Shown one piece after another: positions 22,864 to 31,863 of a stretch of 64,000 nucleotides of DNA. The first letter of the stretch is position 1, and each line of letters starts with the position of its first letter. The stretch covers positions 1-64,000 of the forward strand of contig NZ_JAOWLE010000001.1 in assembly GCF_025751515.1 (NCBI RefSeq), written 5' to 3'. The notes below the pieces were generated by a model, which saw only the letters and a program-made list of their open reading frames with translations, was not told the origin of the DNA and searched no databases. This stretch comes from Actibacterium sp. XHP0104. Lineage in GTDB: Bacteria; Pseudomonadota; Alphaproteobacteria; Rhodobacterales; Rhodobacteraceae. The translations under genes and the position numbers were made by a program.

Positions 22864-23367
22864 ATGCTGGATACTTTCAGGTTCCTTGCGATTGTCGCGG
22901 CCATTGCGGTGCCAATGGCCGGCCACGCCCAGACCCGGATCCAGGTCGGTTTCGTGCCGCAAGATCAGGTCGTGCGGGTCGGCTATGACGATCTCGAGCA
23001 GAAAGATCAGCGGCGCCTCGATTTCTACGCGGAAAAGATCGTTGATGCGATCAAGGCGACTGTTGATGCCAACAAGGCCGGGGATGCCGAGGCATTCAAC
23101 AAACATGGCAATGCGCTTAAATCGACAGCCGACCGGTTTCTTTCCACCGCGCAAGAGGCCGGGCTGTCCGAGGCCGAGGCCGACATGATTTTCCATCGCC
23201 ATCTGGTGGATGGATATGCCGGCCCGCTGCCCAAGTTCATGGTCACCAGCACCGGTCCGGCCGGGGTGCGTGCCCTGATGTCTCTGATGGTTTTGCCGTC
23301 CGAGGCGAAAGAGGATGACTATGTCGACTCGATCCGCGATGCGGGGAATGTGCAGTTCAGCAACTGA
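22864..23367 (+). CDS. Small secreted protein of unknown function
   Basis: I do not recognise this 167-residue protein. It starts MLDTFRFLAIVAAIAVPMAG with a clear signal peptide ending near GHAQ (residue 23). The mature part is rich in Ala, Asp, Glu and Lys and probably helical in the middle (YAEKIVDAIKATVDANKAG). No cysteine is present in the mature protein. AAGGAAG precedes the ATG. It lies 13 bases after the rhodanese gene, so the two products probably work together in the periplasm. Confidence 0.72.
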   Translation: MLDTFRFLAIVAAIAVPMAGHAQTRIQVGFVPQDQVVRVGYDDLEQKDQRRLDFYAEKIVDAIKATVDANKAGDAEAFNKHGNALKSTADRFLSTAQEAGLSEAEADMIFHRHLVDGYAGPLPKFMVTSTGPAGVRALMSLMVLPSEAKEDDYVDSIRDAGNVQFSN

Positions 23368-23398
23368 ACGCAGGTTCACGCGACGCCCGCAACGCGAC

Positions 23399-23423
23399 AA
23401 GGCCGCCCGTGATGGGCGGCCTT
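23399..23423. terminator. Terminator after the rhodanese operon
   Basis: A perfect 10-bp stem AAGGCCGCCC/GGGCGGCCTT with a 5-nt loop is followed by CTTCGTT. It lies between convergent genes and may serve both. Confidence 0.78.
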
Positions 23424-23447
23424 CTTCGTTCCGACGGGGCGGAAGTG

Positions 23448-24269
23448 TCAGATGGTCTTGATGATCGCGACCGAGGTGTTGTCCTGGTCGGGCTTGTTCT
23501 CATGCATCACAGCGGTGATCAGTGACACGGCGATGGTCGCGGCATCGGCGCCGCGCTGCTGCCAGGCGATATCGCGAATGCGGTCGTCGGGCAGGGTTTG
23601 CAGCCCGTCACTGGCCAGGATGTAAAGATCGCCTGCCTCGACGGTCATCGGTTGCACGGGGCAGTCGACCAGCTTCATCGGCAGACCCGTCACCGCTGAT
23701 TTCAGGCAGTTGCGGTCGGGGTGGTCGCGGCCGCTTTCGGGGCTGATCAGCCCGTTCTTGACCATGAAATCGATCTCGGCCGCCATCGAATGATCCTGGT
23801 TGAGGCGGGTCAACTCGCCCTTGCGCAGGCGGTATAGCGGCGAGTCTCCGACCGACACCCAATACAGCCGGTCCTGCGACAGGACGAGGCCCACCAGCGT
23901 CGAGCCCATACCCGAAAGCTCGGGGTTCTGGGCGACCGTCTCGCGAATGCCGTCATTGGTGCGCTCGGCGGCGGATTTCAGATAGCCGGGCAGGTGATGC
24001 TCGGCGGCCAACAGCTGTGGCGCGTCGGCCTTGAGGTTACCAAAGACGTTGCCCGCGACCAGCTTGCTGGCCACCTGGCCCGAGGTGTGGCCGCCCATCC
24101 CATCCGCCAGCACCAGAATGGCGTGGCCGGGATCGGTCGCGAATTTTACTTTCAGAACATCCTCTTGCCGCGCGCGGCGCCCGATCCACAGCTTGCCCGA
24201 CACGTCGTAGCGCGGGGTCCAGCGGGCGCGCTGCGGCCTGACCTTGGTGCCTGAGAACGCGAAATTCAT
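23448..24269 (-). CDS. PP2C-type Ser/Thr protein phosphatase
   Basis: The 273-residue PP2C (PPM) phosphatase has the metal-binding motifs LADGMGGH (about residues 54-61), GDSPLYRLR, LASDGLQTL and DNTSVAII at the C-terminus. The first motif reads RRARQED rather than the commoner RxxNED. The protein has no signal peptide or membrane segment, so it is cytoplasmic. It lies 6 bases after the transmembrane kinase on the same strand. Such pairs reverse each other's phosphorylation. Confidence 0.88.
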   Translation of the reverse strand: MNFAFSGTKVRPQRARWTPRYDVSGKLWIGRRARQEDVLKVKFATDPGHAILVLADGMGGHTSGQVASKLVAGNVFGNLKADAPQLLAAEHHLPGYLKSAAERTNDGIRETVAQNPELSGMGSTLVGLVLSQDRLYWVSVGDSPLYRLRKGELTRLNQDHSMAAEIDFMVKNGLISPESGRDHPDRNCLKSAVTGLPMKLVDCPVQPMTVEAGDLYILASDGLQTLPDDRIRDIAWQQRGADAATIAVSLITAVMHENKPDQDNTSVAIIKTI

Positions 24270-24275
24270 GGCAGA

Positions 24276-26228
24276 TCAGTTCCCTGCGGTCGCAGCCATC
24301 TGCATGGAGACGAACCACAGGTTATCCGCCCGGTTCACCGCAAAGTTAAAGCGCGTGGCCCCGTTCTGGATTTCCCGGCGCAGGATGTCGGCGATCGCGT
24401 CGGGGCTGTCGATCGGTTCGTTCGCGGGCATGAAGGCGACGATCCGGTCACCGACCTGCAGGCCGGCAGGATCATCGCTGCCGCCGCTGGCAAGGGTGGT
24501 GACCCATTCGCCACCGATTTTCTGCGACTGAAAGCGCATGCCGTTGGGCAGGCTGGTTTCGCGGATCGCGGGCAGGGTGATGTCCTGGGTGGCCGAGCGC
24601 CCGGTGGCGCTGTCTTGCAGGGCCAACGTCACGGTCACGGCATCGCCGACGCTGTAATAGGCGGTGTCGCTGATGACTTGCGGCACGTCTTCCAGCGAGG
24701 CGATCGCGACCCCGTTCACCGAGGCGATCTTTTGGCCGGGTTTGATCTGTTCGCCCGCCGCGCCGCCGGCCATCAAAACGACGGTCGGGTCGCCAAGGTT
24801 GGGCAGGACCGCAAAGTCGACGATATTGGCGGTCGTGACGCCGGCGATGGTTTCAACCTCGTCCGAGGCGGTTTTCTGCGACGCTTGCGGGGCAGGGGTA
24901 AAGGCGGCCGCGACCAGTTGTGGCGCGGGTTCCGCAGTTGCCTTGGGCGCCGCCGGGCGGGCCTTGGGGGCCTCGGCGGCCACAGAGCGCGTGACGGGGG
25001 TGGGGGCGGGTTCGACGACCACGGGGGCCGCCGCAATGGTTTTGGGCGCGGGGGCGGCCGTGTCTTCGGGGCCCGATCCGGTCATCAGAACCGCGCCAAC
25101 CCCAAGTGCCGCCGCGACGGCCGCGACAGAGATGCCGATCAGGCCACGGTTGCTGCGCGCTTCGCGCACGGGGGCCGGGGCCTCTGTCGGGCTGTTCTCT
25201 GCCCCGGCCTTTACGGCGGGCAGCTGCTTTTGCGGGGCCTTGGCGGCGGGCTGATTCTGTTGGGGCTTGGCGCCCTTGGTGATCGGCAGAACCTTCGAGG
25301 CGGCCAACATGCCGCGCCAATCGGCCGCAGACTGAATCCGGTCTTTGGGGAACACGGCCAGCGCCTTGTCGATGCAGGCCAGGAAATCGGCCGAGTAACC
25401 CTGAACCAGCCCGGCGATGGGCACATAGGGGTCGGGCTCTCCGCCGGCGATGGCCGACAGCCGTTCCTGTGCATTGGGCGGCAGGGTCTTGGTCATCACG
25501 TGATAGAGCGATGCGGCCAGCGAGTAGAGATCACTGGAGGGGAACTGATCGGCGTCGGTGACGTAGAATTCGTTGGGCGAATAGCCGTCCTTGACGGTTT
25601 GCAGCGCGCCGATGATCCGGGTGGCGCGCGTGACCGTTTCGCGGGCGGCGCCAAAGTCGATCAGGATCGGTTCGTTCTGCTGGTTCAGCAGGATGTTGTC
25701 GGGCGCGATATCGCGGTGCAACAGGCCCTGGGCGTGAATGAAATCAATGGCATCCAGGATCTTCAGAACCATGCGTTCCAGCGCCTCGGGCTGGATCTTC
25801 TTGCTGCTTTGGGCGACTTCCAGCAGGTCCTGGCCATCGACATAATCAAGCGCCATATAGGCGGTGTCGAAATCCTCGAACACCTGGTGCACGCCGACGA
25901 TATTGGGGTGCGACAGGCGGGCCAGCTTGCGGGCCTCTTCGATGAACAGATCGACGATGGTGCGATAGGCCGTGGCATGGGCGCGCGAGCGCGGGTGAAC
26001 TCGCGACGAGGTGCGGCGGCAGATCGTTTCGGGGTAGCATTCCTTGATCACGACCAGCCGGTCCAGGCTGTCGGTTGCCAGATAGGTGATGCCAAAGCCG
26101 CCGCTCGCCAGGAATTTCTTGATCACATACTGCCCGTGCAGCAGCTTGGTTCCTGGCTGGAGTTCGTCAGTGAACTCTTCGTCGGTAAAGTTTTGAGACA
26201 TCAGTGTAGAGGTCATTCTGCTACCCAT
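24276..26228 (-). CDS. Transmembrane Ser/Thr protein kinase with two periplasmic PDZ-like domains
   Basis: The protein is about 650 residues. Counting from the longest frame (start 26282), the kinase spans residues 50-330 with the Gly loop ASGGFGITY, Lys80 in VVIKE, HRDIAPDN at 189-196 and DFG at 209-211. One transmembrane helix lies at 380-401. A Pro/Ala linker follows. PDZ-like regions are at about 488-557 and 575-650. The catalytic loop has Ala where most Ser/Thr kinases have Lys (HRDxKPxN). The start is uncertain: ATG at 26228, 26216 or 26201 are all possible. With the PP2C it makes a signalling pair whose outer half could sense peptides or unfolded termini. Confidence 0.86.
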   Translation of the reverse strand: MGSRMTSTLMSQNFTDEEFTDELQPGTKLLHGQYVIKKFLASGGFGITYLATDSLDRLVVIKECYPETICRRTSSRVHPRSRAHATAYRTIVDLFIEEARKLARLSHPNIVGVHQVFEDFDTAYMALDYVDGQDLLEVAQSSKKIQPEALERMVLKILDAIDFIHAQGLLHRDIAPDNILLNQQNEPILIDFGAARETVTRATRIIGALQTVKDGYSPNEFYVTDADQFPSSDLYSLAASLYHVMTKTLPPNAQERLSAIAGGEPDPYVPIAGLVQGYSADFLACIDKALAVFPKDRIQSAADWRGMLAASKVLPITKGAKPQQNQPAAKAPQKQLPAVKAGAENSPTEAPAPVREARSNRGLIGISVAAVAAALGVGAVLMTGSGPEDTAAPAPKTIAAAPVVVEPAPTPVTRSVAAEAPKARPAAPKATAEPAPQLVAAAFTPAPQASQKTASDEVETIAGVTTANIVDFAVLPNLGDPTVVLMAGGAAGEQIKPGQKIASVNGVAIASLEDVPQVISDTAYYSVGDAVTVTLALQDSATGRSATQDITLPAIRETSLPNGMRFQSQKIGGEWVTTLASGGSDDPAGLQVGDRIVAFMPANEPIDSPDAIADILRREIQNGATRFNFAVNRADNLWFVSMQMAATAGN

Positions 26229-26282
26229 CTTGCCCAAGGGATCTACGGCTACGATTTGGAAACTATCTTTGAATAGAGGCAA

Positions 26283-26548
26283 GAAAGTGATCGTATTGTG
26301 TGGATTTGATGTAAATTAGGTTGATCATATCCAGCATGGCGCACGTATTGCGTGCGGGTGGCGGCGCACCTGATGCAGCCATTGGTTGCGCCGCGCAGCC
26401 GGTCTTGCCGATGCCACGCGCCACCGCTTTCGCTTCCCCAAATTTGTGTCACATCTGATTTACGTTAATGGCCTAGCCCTCGTGCATCGGGGCAAGGCAT
26501 TCGGCTGCCCCGGCGATATTTGTTGAAACACACCGTGGGGGAAGTTTC
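26283..26548. promoter_or_regulatory. Divergent spacer between kinase and RTX protein genes
   Basis: These 266 bases hold the promoters of the minus-strand kinase operon and the plus-strand RTX gene. The first 60 bases are AT-rich. I looked for a Pho box because of the PhoX-like region downstream; only a partial TGTCACA (26447-26453) is present, without the repeat spacing. No gene is seen. Confidence 0.4.
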
Positions 26549-29500
26549 ATGAAACATTTCAAGATTAAAGGCGGGCTGCCGCAGGATATTGATGCCCTGG
26601 CCGCCGTGATTCAGGCTGTTGAGGCCGCGCAACCAGAGCAGGCCAAAGTGGTCGGGCCGCAAGGCAACGCCGTTCAAACCGAAGTTCTGGATAACCTGGG
26701 CGTCGAGCTGGTGACCGCATATGACAGCGGTATCGGCGAAGGCGGGTCCGAAGTGGTATCCTATTTCGAGGGCAAGCTTTACGTCACCAATGGCGAACAA
26801 GACCGCATCGACATCATTGATGCCAGCACCGGTCTGCTGCTGAACTCGGTCGATCTGTCGACCATCCCCGGCTATGACGGGCTGAATTCGGTCGCCGTCA
26901 GCGCCGCCGGCATCGCCGTCGCGGTCGAGCGCGAGAACACCGAGATCGCATCCGAGCCGATGCTGGTCGGCGAAGAGGGCTGGACCACCGCCCCCATCTT
27001 TACCGTGGGCGCGTCGCTGGACAACGGCTATACCCCTCCGGGCATTCTGGACGGGATCGGCGCGATCAAGCTGAACGACGACACCGTGCGGGTGTTCGTC
27101 AACCACGAGATGGGTTCGAACGACGGTTATGCCTATGAGGTTGACGGGATCGAGCTGACCGGCGCGCGCATTTCGTATTTCGACATCGATATCGCCACCA
27201 AGTCGATCATCGACGGCGGCCCGGCGATCCAGCAGATCGTCGATGCAGCGGGCAATGTCGCGACCGACACCTCGTTCACCTTTGAAAACAAGGCCGGGTT
27301 CGAACGTTTCTGTTCCAGCGTGCTGTTCGAGGCCGACACCTTTGGCGAAGGTCAGGGCCTGGTCGACAACATCTATTTCACCGGCGAGGAAACCGGCGGC
27401 GCCTTCTCGGGCACTGGCGGCGCCGAATGGGCGCTGGATATCGAGACCGGCACCATCTATGCGCTGCCCGCCTTTGGTCGCGGCGCCTGGGAAAACGTGA
27501 CCCAGGTCGATACCGGCACCGACACTCACGTGGCCTTTGTGCTGGCCGATGACACCTCGCCCTTTGACGCCGATGGCGACGGCAACCGCGAAGGTGCGCC
27601 GGTTTACCTGTATGTCGGTGAAAAGAGCACCGATGCCGACGCCGGGTTCCTGGCTCGCAACGGTCTGGAAGGCGGTAAGCTGTATGTCTGGACGGCCGAC
27701 AGCGGCGCGCTTGATCCCAGCGATTTCAACGGCACCGGCAACAGTGCTGCGGGCGCTTGGGTCGAGATCGACAACAGCCCGAACCTGGCCCTGGCCGATG
27801 AATTCGGTGCCAATGGCTATGACGAGTTCGGCTATCCGACCCAGAAAAACCTGTGGACCCAGGCCAAGGCCGTCGGTGCGTTCCAGATGTCGCGCCCCGA
27901 AGACGTGGCGACCAACCCCGCCGATGGCACGCAGATCGTGTTTGCCTCGACCGGCCGTGCCGGTGCGTTTGGCGGCGCCGATGAGGTGGGCACCACCTAT
28001 ATCATCGACCTGGATTTCACCGACATCAACGCGCCCACGGCGACGACCACCATCCTGTATGATGGCGACGACGATCCGGCCCAGGCCCTGCGCAGCCCCG
28101 ACAACCTGGATTGGGCCGATGACGGCATGATCTATGTGCAAGAGGACCGCGCGAACGGCGATCTGTTCGACGCCGACGCCCCCAACCAGAACGATGCCAG
28201 CATCGTGCGCATCGACCCCACCACCGGCGAAGTCACCCGCGTGGCCTTTGTCGATCAGGCGGCGCATTACCCGATCGGTTCGGTGGAAGAGAACTTCTTC
28301 TACACCGGTGCCAAGGACAATGGCGATTGGGAAAGCTCGGGCATTCTGGATGTCTCGACCCTGTTCGGCGAGGCCCCCGGTACGCTGTTCCTGGCCGATG
28401 TTCAGGCGCATGGCCTGGATGACCAGGACCGGTTCGATGTCGAAGGCCCCGGCGGCCAGATCACCGACGACAACCTGCGTGAAGGCGGGCAGCTGCTGTT
28501 CCTGGCCGCGCCCGGCGTCGAGCTGACCGTCGAAAACCCGGTTGATCCGGTCTATGCCCAGAACGGCGTCGTGGCCCTGTTTGATCTGGACGGCACGCCC
28601 AAGGGTACCGTCGAGGCGGGTAACCTGCCCGACATGGTGACCTTCTCGAAAGACGGCACCATGATCTTTGTCGCCAACGAGGGCGAAAAGCAGGCCGATC
28701 AGGATCCGGCCGGGTCGATCTCGATCATCGACGTGGCGACCATGACCGCCCAGACCTTTGGGTTCGAGCAGTTCAACGCCGATATCGACGCTTTGCGCGA
28801 GGCCGGCGTGCGGATCTTCCCCGGTGAAACTCCCGCTACCGATTTCGAGCCGGAATATATCGCCGAGGCCGGTGGCAAGCTGTTCGTGACCCTGCAAGAG
28901 GCCAACGCGGTTGCGGTGTTCGACCTGACCACCATGGGCTGGGAAAAGATCGTGCCGCTGGGCACCCAGGATCATTCGGTCGTGGGGCTGGACGCATCCG
29001 ACAAGGACGGCGCCATCAATATCACCACCTATGACAACCTGGTTGGTCTGCGCATGCCCGATGCCATCGCCGCCGCCGAGATCAACGGTCAGACCTATTT
29101 CCTGACCGCGAACGAAGGCGACGACCGTGGTGATTTCGACGAGGGCGGTGATGCGGCCCGCGTGGGCGACATTCTGGATGGTGACGTGGCTGGCCTGTCG
29201 ATCGACCCCAGCGTCGACACCACCGGGCTGGAGCGCCTGAATGTCTCGATCATCGACGGCGACACCGACGGTGACGGCGATATCGACGTGCTGCACAGCT
29301 ATGGCTCGCGCTCGTTCACGATCTACGATGCCGATGGCAACCTGGTGTTCGACAGCGGATCGGATTTCGAACAGATCATCGCCGCCACCCGCGTGCCGAA
29401 CGCGTTCAACAACGACGATTACCCCTCGGGTGATCCCAGCGAGGTTGACGAAAACCGGTCGGACAACAAAGGCCCCGAGCCCGAAGCCATCGCCGTGGGC

Positions 29501-30211
29501 GTGGTCGAGGGCAAGACCCTGGCCTTTATCGGTCTGGAACGCGACAGCGGCATCATGATCTACGACATCTCGGACCCGGCCAATTCGCAGTTCGTCGATT
29601 ACATCGAGAGCGGCGCAATGGGCCATATCAGCCCCGAGGTGATCGATTTCATCCCGGCCGAGGAAAGCACCTCGGGCATCGCCCAGATCGCCGTGTCCTA
29701 CGAGGTTTCGGGCACCACGGCGGTGTTCGACCTGGAGTTCGGCAAAGAGATCACCGGCAGCCGCAAGGCTGACGTGATCAGTGGCACGATCGGCGACGAT
29801 GAGATCTCGGGCGGCAATGGCCGGGACACCATCGACGGCAATGGCGGCGATGACGTGATCCTGGGCGGCAACGGCAAGGATTGCCTGTCGGGCGGTGCCG
29901 GTGACGACACCATCGACGGCGGCAATGGTCGTGACAAGATCATCGGCGGGCTGGGGGATGACCTCTTGACCGGCGGTAACGGCATGGATTGCTTTGTCTT
30001 CAACTTTGGCGACGGCAATGACACGATCACCGACCTTCAGCGCAACGACAAGATCGACCTCAGCGGCACCGGGCTGGAGTTCGCGGACCTGACCGTGACC
30101 GAGCTGTCGAACAAAGAGGTGCATGTCGCCTATGGCGATCAGGGCGACGCGCTGTCGATCGAACTGACCTTCGCCGCGCATTACTTTGGCGAGGACAGCT
30201 TCCTGTTCTGA
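26549..30211 (+). CDS. RTX-type secreted protein: choice-of-anchor I propeller with inserted PhoX-like region
   Basis: The 1220-residue protein has no signal peptide. Residues 53-130 (SEVVSYFEGKLYVTNGEQDR) read like the start of a choice-of-anchor I beta-propeller. Residues about 165-670 resemble the PhoX/DUF839 alkaline phosphatase family (GIGAIKLNDDTVRVFVNHEM, SRPEDVATNP). From about 671 the anchor-I pattern resumes (LPDMVTFSKDGTMIFVANEG, EPEYIAEAGGKLFVTLQEAN). Residues 1065-1160 hold calcium-binding GGxGxD repeats. The C-terminus is hydrophobic and acidic, as in type I secretion substrates. GGGGGAAG precedes the ATG. It is probably an extracellular phosphatase or esterase. No type I exporter lies nearby. 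Confidence 0.82.
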   Translation: MKHFKIKGGLPQDIDALAAVIQAVEAAQPEQAKVVGPQGNAVQTEVLDNLGVELVTAYDSGIGEGGSEVVSYFEGKLYVTNGEQDRIDIIDASTGLLLNSVDLSTIPGYDGLNSVAVSAAGIAVAVERENTEIASEPMLVGEEGWTTAPIFTVGASLDNGYTPPGILDGIGAIKLNDDTVRVFVNHEMGSNDGYAYEVDGIELTGARISYFDIDIATKSIIDGGPAIQQIVDAAGNVATDTSFTFENKAGFERFCSSVLFEADTFGEGQGLVDNIYFTGEETGGAFSGTGGAEWALDIETGTIYALPAFGRGAWENVTQVDTGTDTHVAFVLADDTSPFDADGDGNREGAPVYLYVGEKSTDADAGFLARNGLEGGKLYVWTADSGALDPSDFNGTGNSAAGAWVEIDNSPNLALADEFGANGYDEFGYPTQKNLWTQAKAVGAFQMSRPEDVATNPADGTQIVFASTGRAGAFGGADEVGTTYIIDLDFTDINAPTATTTILYDGDDDPAQALRSPDNLDWADDGMIYVQEDRANGDLFDADAPNQNDASIVRIDPTTGEVTRVAFVDQAAHYPIGSVEENFFYTGAKDNGDWESSGILDVSTLFGEAPGTLFLADVQAHGLDDQDRFDVEGPGGQITDDNLREGGQLLFLAAPGVELTVENPVDPVYAQNGVVALFDLDGTPKGTVEAGNLPDMVTFSKDGTMIFVANEGEKQADQDPAGSISIIDVATMTAQTFGFEQFNADIDALREAGVRIFPGETPATDFEPEYIAEAGGKLFVTLQEANAVAVFDLTTMGWEKIVPLGTQDHSVVGLDASDKDGAINITTYDNLVGLRMPDAIAAAEINGQTYFLTANEGDDRGDFDEGGDAARVGDILDGDVAGLSIDPSVDTTGLERLNVSIIDGDTDGDGDIDVLHSYGSRSFTIYDADGNLVFDSGSDFEQIIAATRVPNAFNNDDYPSGDPSEVDENRSDNKGPEPEAIAVGVVEGKTLAFIGLERDSGIMIYDISDPANSQFVDYIESGAMGHISPEVIDFIPAEESTSGIAQIAVSYEVSGTTAVFDLEFGKEITGSRKADVISGTIGDDEISGGNGRDTIDGNGGDDVILGGNGKDCLSGGAGDDTIDGGNGRDKIIGGLGDDLLTGGNGMDCFVFNFGDGNDTITDLQRNDKIDLSGTGLEFADLTVTELSNKEVHVAYGDQGDALSIELTFAAHYFGEDSFLF

Positions 30212-30238
30212 TCAAAGGCGCATCAGCAGATCAAAGAC

Positions 30239-30268
30239 ACCGCCCGGCAGATCCTGTCGGGCGGTTTC
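30239..30268 (+). terminator. Terminator after the RTX gene
   Basis: A 12-bp stem with one G-T pair (arms 30239-30250 and 30254-30265) and a 3-nt loop is followed by TTC, 28 bases after the stop. Confidence 0.75.
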
Positions 30269-30298
30269 ATGTCGTGGCGCGCGCGGCTGTCAGGTCTT

Positions 30299-31156
30299 TC
30301 AGGACTTCACGGCCGAACAGAAGACCGACGCCAGCGTCGAGACAGCCATTTCTGCGCGTTCAGATGCCGTGCGCGAATACAGGACGATCGGCAGTTTAGG
30401 CAGCTGGGGCAGGCCCAGCCGTGGCCCGACATCCAACATGCCAAGAGGAGCCATGCGGCGTGACAGGGCCGCCACCCCCAAGCCCGCCTGAACCGCGGCG
30501 GCAACAGCCAACACGCCGCCGCCGACAAAGACCTCATTCCATGCAATACCGGCCTCATCCAGCAACTGACCCGCCAGCAACCGAACGCCACAGGGTTCCG
30601 GCATTGTGGCGACAGGAAGAGGCTCGTCCGAGCGGTATTCCCATCCGGGTGCGGCGAACCAGTGGAAGCTTTCCCTGGCGATGACCTTTCCGTCGTCGCG
30701 GTCGGCCTGGAACCGGGTCAGGGCCACGTCCAGCCCGCGTTGGTCATAGGCTTGCAGCAGATCGGCGGATGATCCGATCCGCACCTCCATGATCAGATTG
30801 CTGTTCTGGGCGTTCATTCTGGCGATCATCTGCGACAATTCGGGGCCGGCGACATGATCACTGATGCCGATGGTCAGTCTCTCTTTTGACGTTCCAAGAG
30901 CAGAGAAGGCGCCATCATGCGCCGCGAGCATATTTCGGGCGTGATCCAGGAAAACGCGGCCGTCGGCGGAAAGCTCTACGCGACGAGGCGTTCGAACAAC
31001 CAATTGGCATCCCAGCGATTTCTCGAGCCGCTGGAGCATCAGGCTGATCGACGCCTGTGTCGTGCCAAGCGCCTCGGCAGCGCGGGTGAAGTTGCGCAAT
31101 TCGGCAATCAACACGAAGGCGCGCACGGTCGAAAGGTCTAAAGGCCGTTTGATCAT
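30299..31156 (-). CDS. LysR-family transcriptional regulator
   Basis: The 285-residue protein has an N-terminal LysR helix-turn-helix (FTRAAEALGTTQASISLMLQ) and a substrate-binding domain. The closest look is to the DhcR/LrhA-like group, but no ligand can be named. It is divergent from a tautomerase-family gene across 88 AT-rich bases, the usual arrangement for a LysR protein controlling its neighbour. It ends near, and convergent with, the RTX gene. Confidence 0.88.
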   Translation of the reverse strand: MIKRPLDLSTVRAFVLIAELRNFTRAAEALGTTQASISLMLQRLEKSLGCQLVVRTPRRVELSADGRVFLDHARNMLAAHDGAFSALGTSKERLTIGISDHVAGPELSQMIARMNAQNSNLIMEVRIGSSADLLQAYDQRGLDVALTRFQADRDDGKVIARESFHWFAAPGWEYRSDEPLPVATMPEPCGVRLLAGQLLDEAGIAWNEVFVGGGVLAVAAAVQAGLGVAALSRRMAPLGMLDVGPRLGLPQLPKLPIVLYSRTASERAEMAVSTLASVFCSAVKS

Positions 31157-31187
31157 TGCAATTTATTATTATTGCTATTCTTTGACA
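31155..31187. promoter_or_regulatory. LysR/tautomerase divergent control region
   Basis: The AT-rich spacer contains the palindrome ATTGCAAT (31155-31162) and TTGACA (31182-31187), a good -35 for the tautomerase gene. A matching -10 is not obvious. Confidence 0.4.
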
Positions 31188-31244
31188 TAAGTAACGAATA
31201 TGAACTCTGATCGGGACGAAGGCAACCACCAGGAAGGAAAATCT

Positions 31245-31625
31245 ATGCCACTCGTCACGATCTCGATGCGGTGCGGCAAGTCGGAAGACTATCGCAGTGC
31301 AATCATGGACGGCGTCCATGCGGCCTTGCATGAAACCTTTAGCATGCCGAACGATAACGGGTTCATGGTCATCAATGAAATCGAGGCATCCAACTTTCGC
31401 TATAGCCCCGGCTATATGGGTGTTTCCCGCAGCGACGACCTTGTCATCGTTCACATCAGCGCCATCCGGTCGCGAACGGCAGAGCAGAAGAAAGCCCTTT
31501 ACAGGCGTATGGTCGAGCACCTGACGCGCGCCCCGGGGCTGAGGGCCGAGGATCTGTTCGTGAATATCACCGAAGGCGAAAAAGAGAACTGGTCGCTTGG
31601 CCGTGGGCTGGCGCAATACGCGTGA
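31245..31625 (+). CDS. Tautomerase superfamily protein
   Basis: The 126-residue protein begins MPLVTISMRCG, giving the N-terminal proline that acts as general base after Met removal. The length is about double that of 4-oxalocrotonate tautomerase monomers, as in the fused MSAD/cis-CaaD/MIF-like size class. Two Arg residues (RYSPGYMGVSRS) are in the region expected for substrate binding. The ATG at 31245 has AGGAAGG upstream at the right distance; the frame opens earlier at 31200 but would bury Pro1. The substrate is unknown; the LysR next door probably responds to it. Confidence 0.82.
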   Translation: MPLVTISMRCGKSEDYRSAIMDGVHAALHETFSMPNDNGFMVINEIEASNFRYSPGYMGVSRSDDLVIVHISAIRSRTAEQKKALYRRMVEHLTRAPGLRAEDLFVNITEGEKENWSLGRGLAQYA

Positions 31626-31697
31626 GCGGGCTGTAAAGGTAGGGGGGCTTATCGTGCTTGTCTTTGCCACGCATCGGCGGGCACACAGGCAGATAGA

Positions 31698-31772
31698 TGG
31701 CTGGGGTGGTAGGATTCGAACCTACGGTACACGGTACCAAAAACCGCTGCCTTACCACTTGGCTACACCCCA
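31698..31772 (-). tRNA. tRNA-Gln(TTG)
   Basis: The minus strand folds as a 75-nt tRNA: acceptor TGGGGTG with CACCCCA, D-arm GCCAAGTGGTAAGGC, a 7-nt anticodon loop TTTTGGT giving TTG, T-loop GGTTCGAATCC, and an encoded CCA end. Confidence 0.96.
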
Positions 31773-31863
31773 ACAGTGGCCGGTTGATTACGCCAGACTC
31801 CGGCGCGCTTCAAGACCATTTTCGCGAAAAAATGCAGTTTCTTGAGGCGCGCCCATATGCGGG

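Noticed and set aside
26430-26470. A possible Pho box before the RTX gene
   Set aside because: Only TGTCACA is present, without a second half-site at 11 bases, so PhoB control is not supported.
26465-30181. A 1238-codon open frame on the minus strand opposite the RTX gene
   Set aside because: The plus strand has clear RTX repeats, PhoX-like and anchor-I blocks and a good ribosome site. The minus frame is open because GC-rich codons with few A/T third positions rarely make stops in that phase. It has no recognisable motif.
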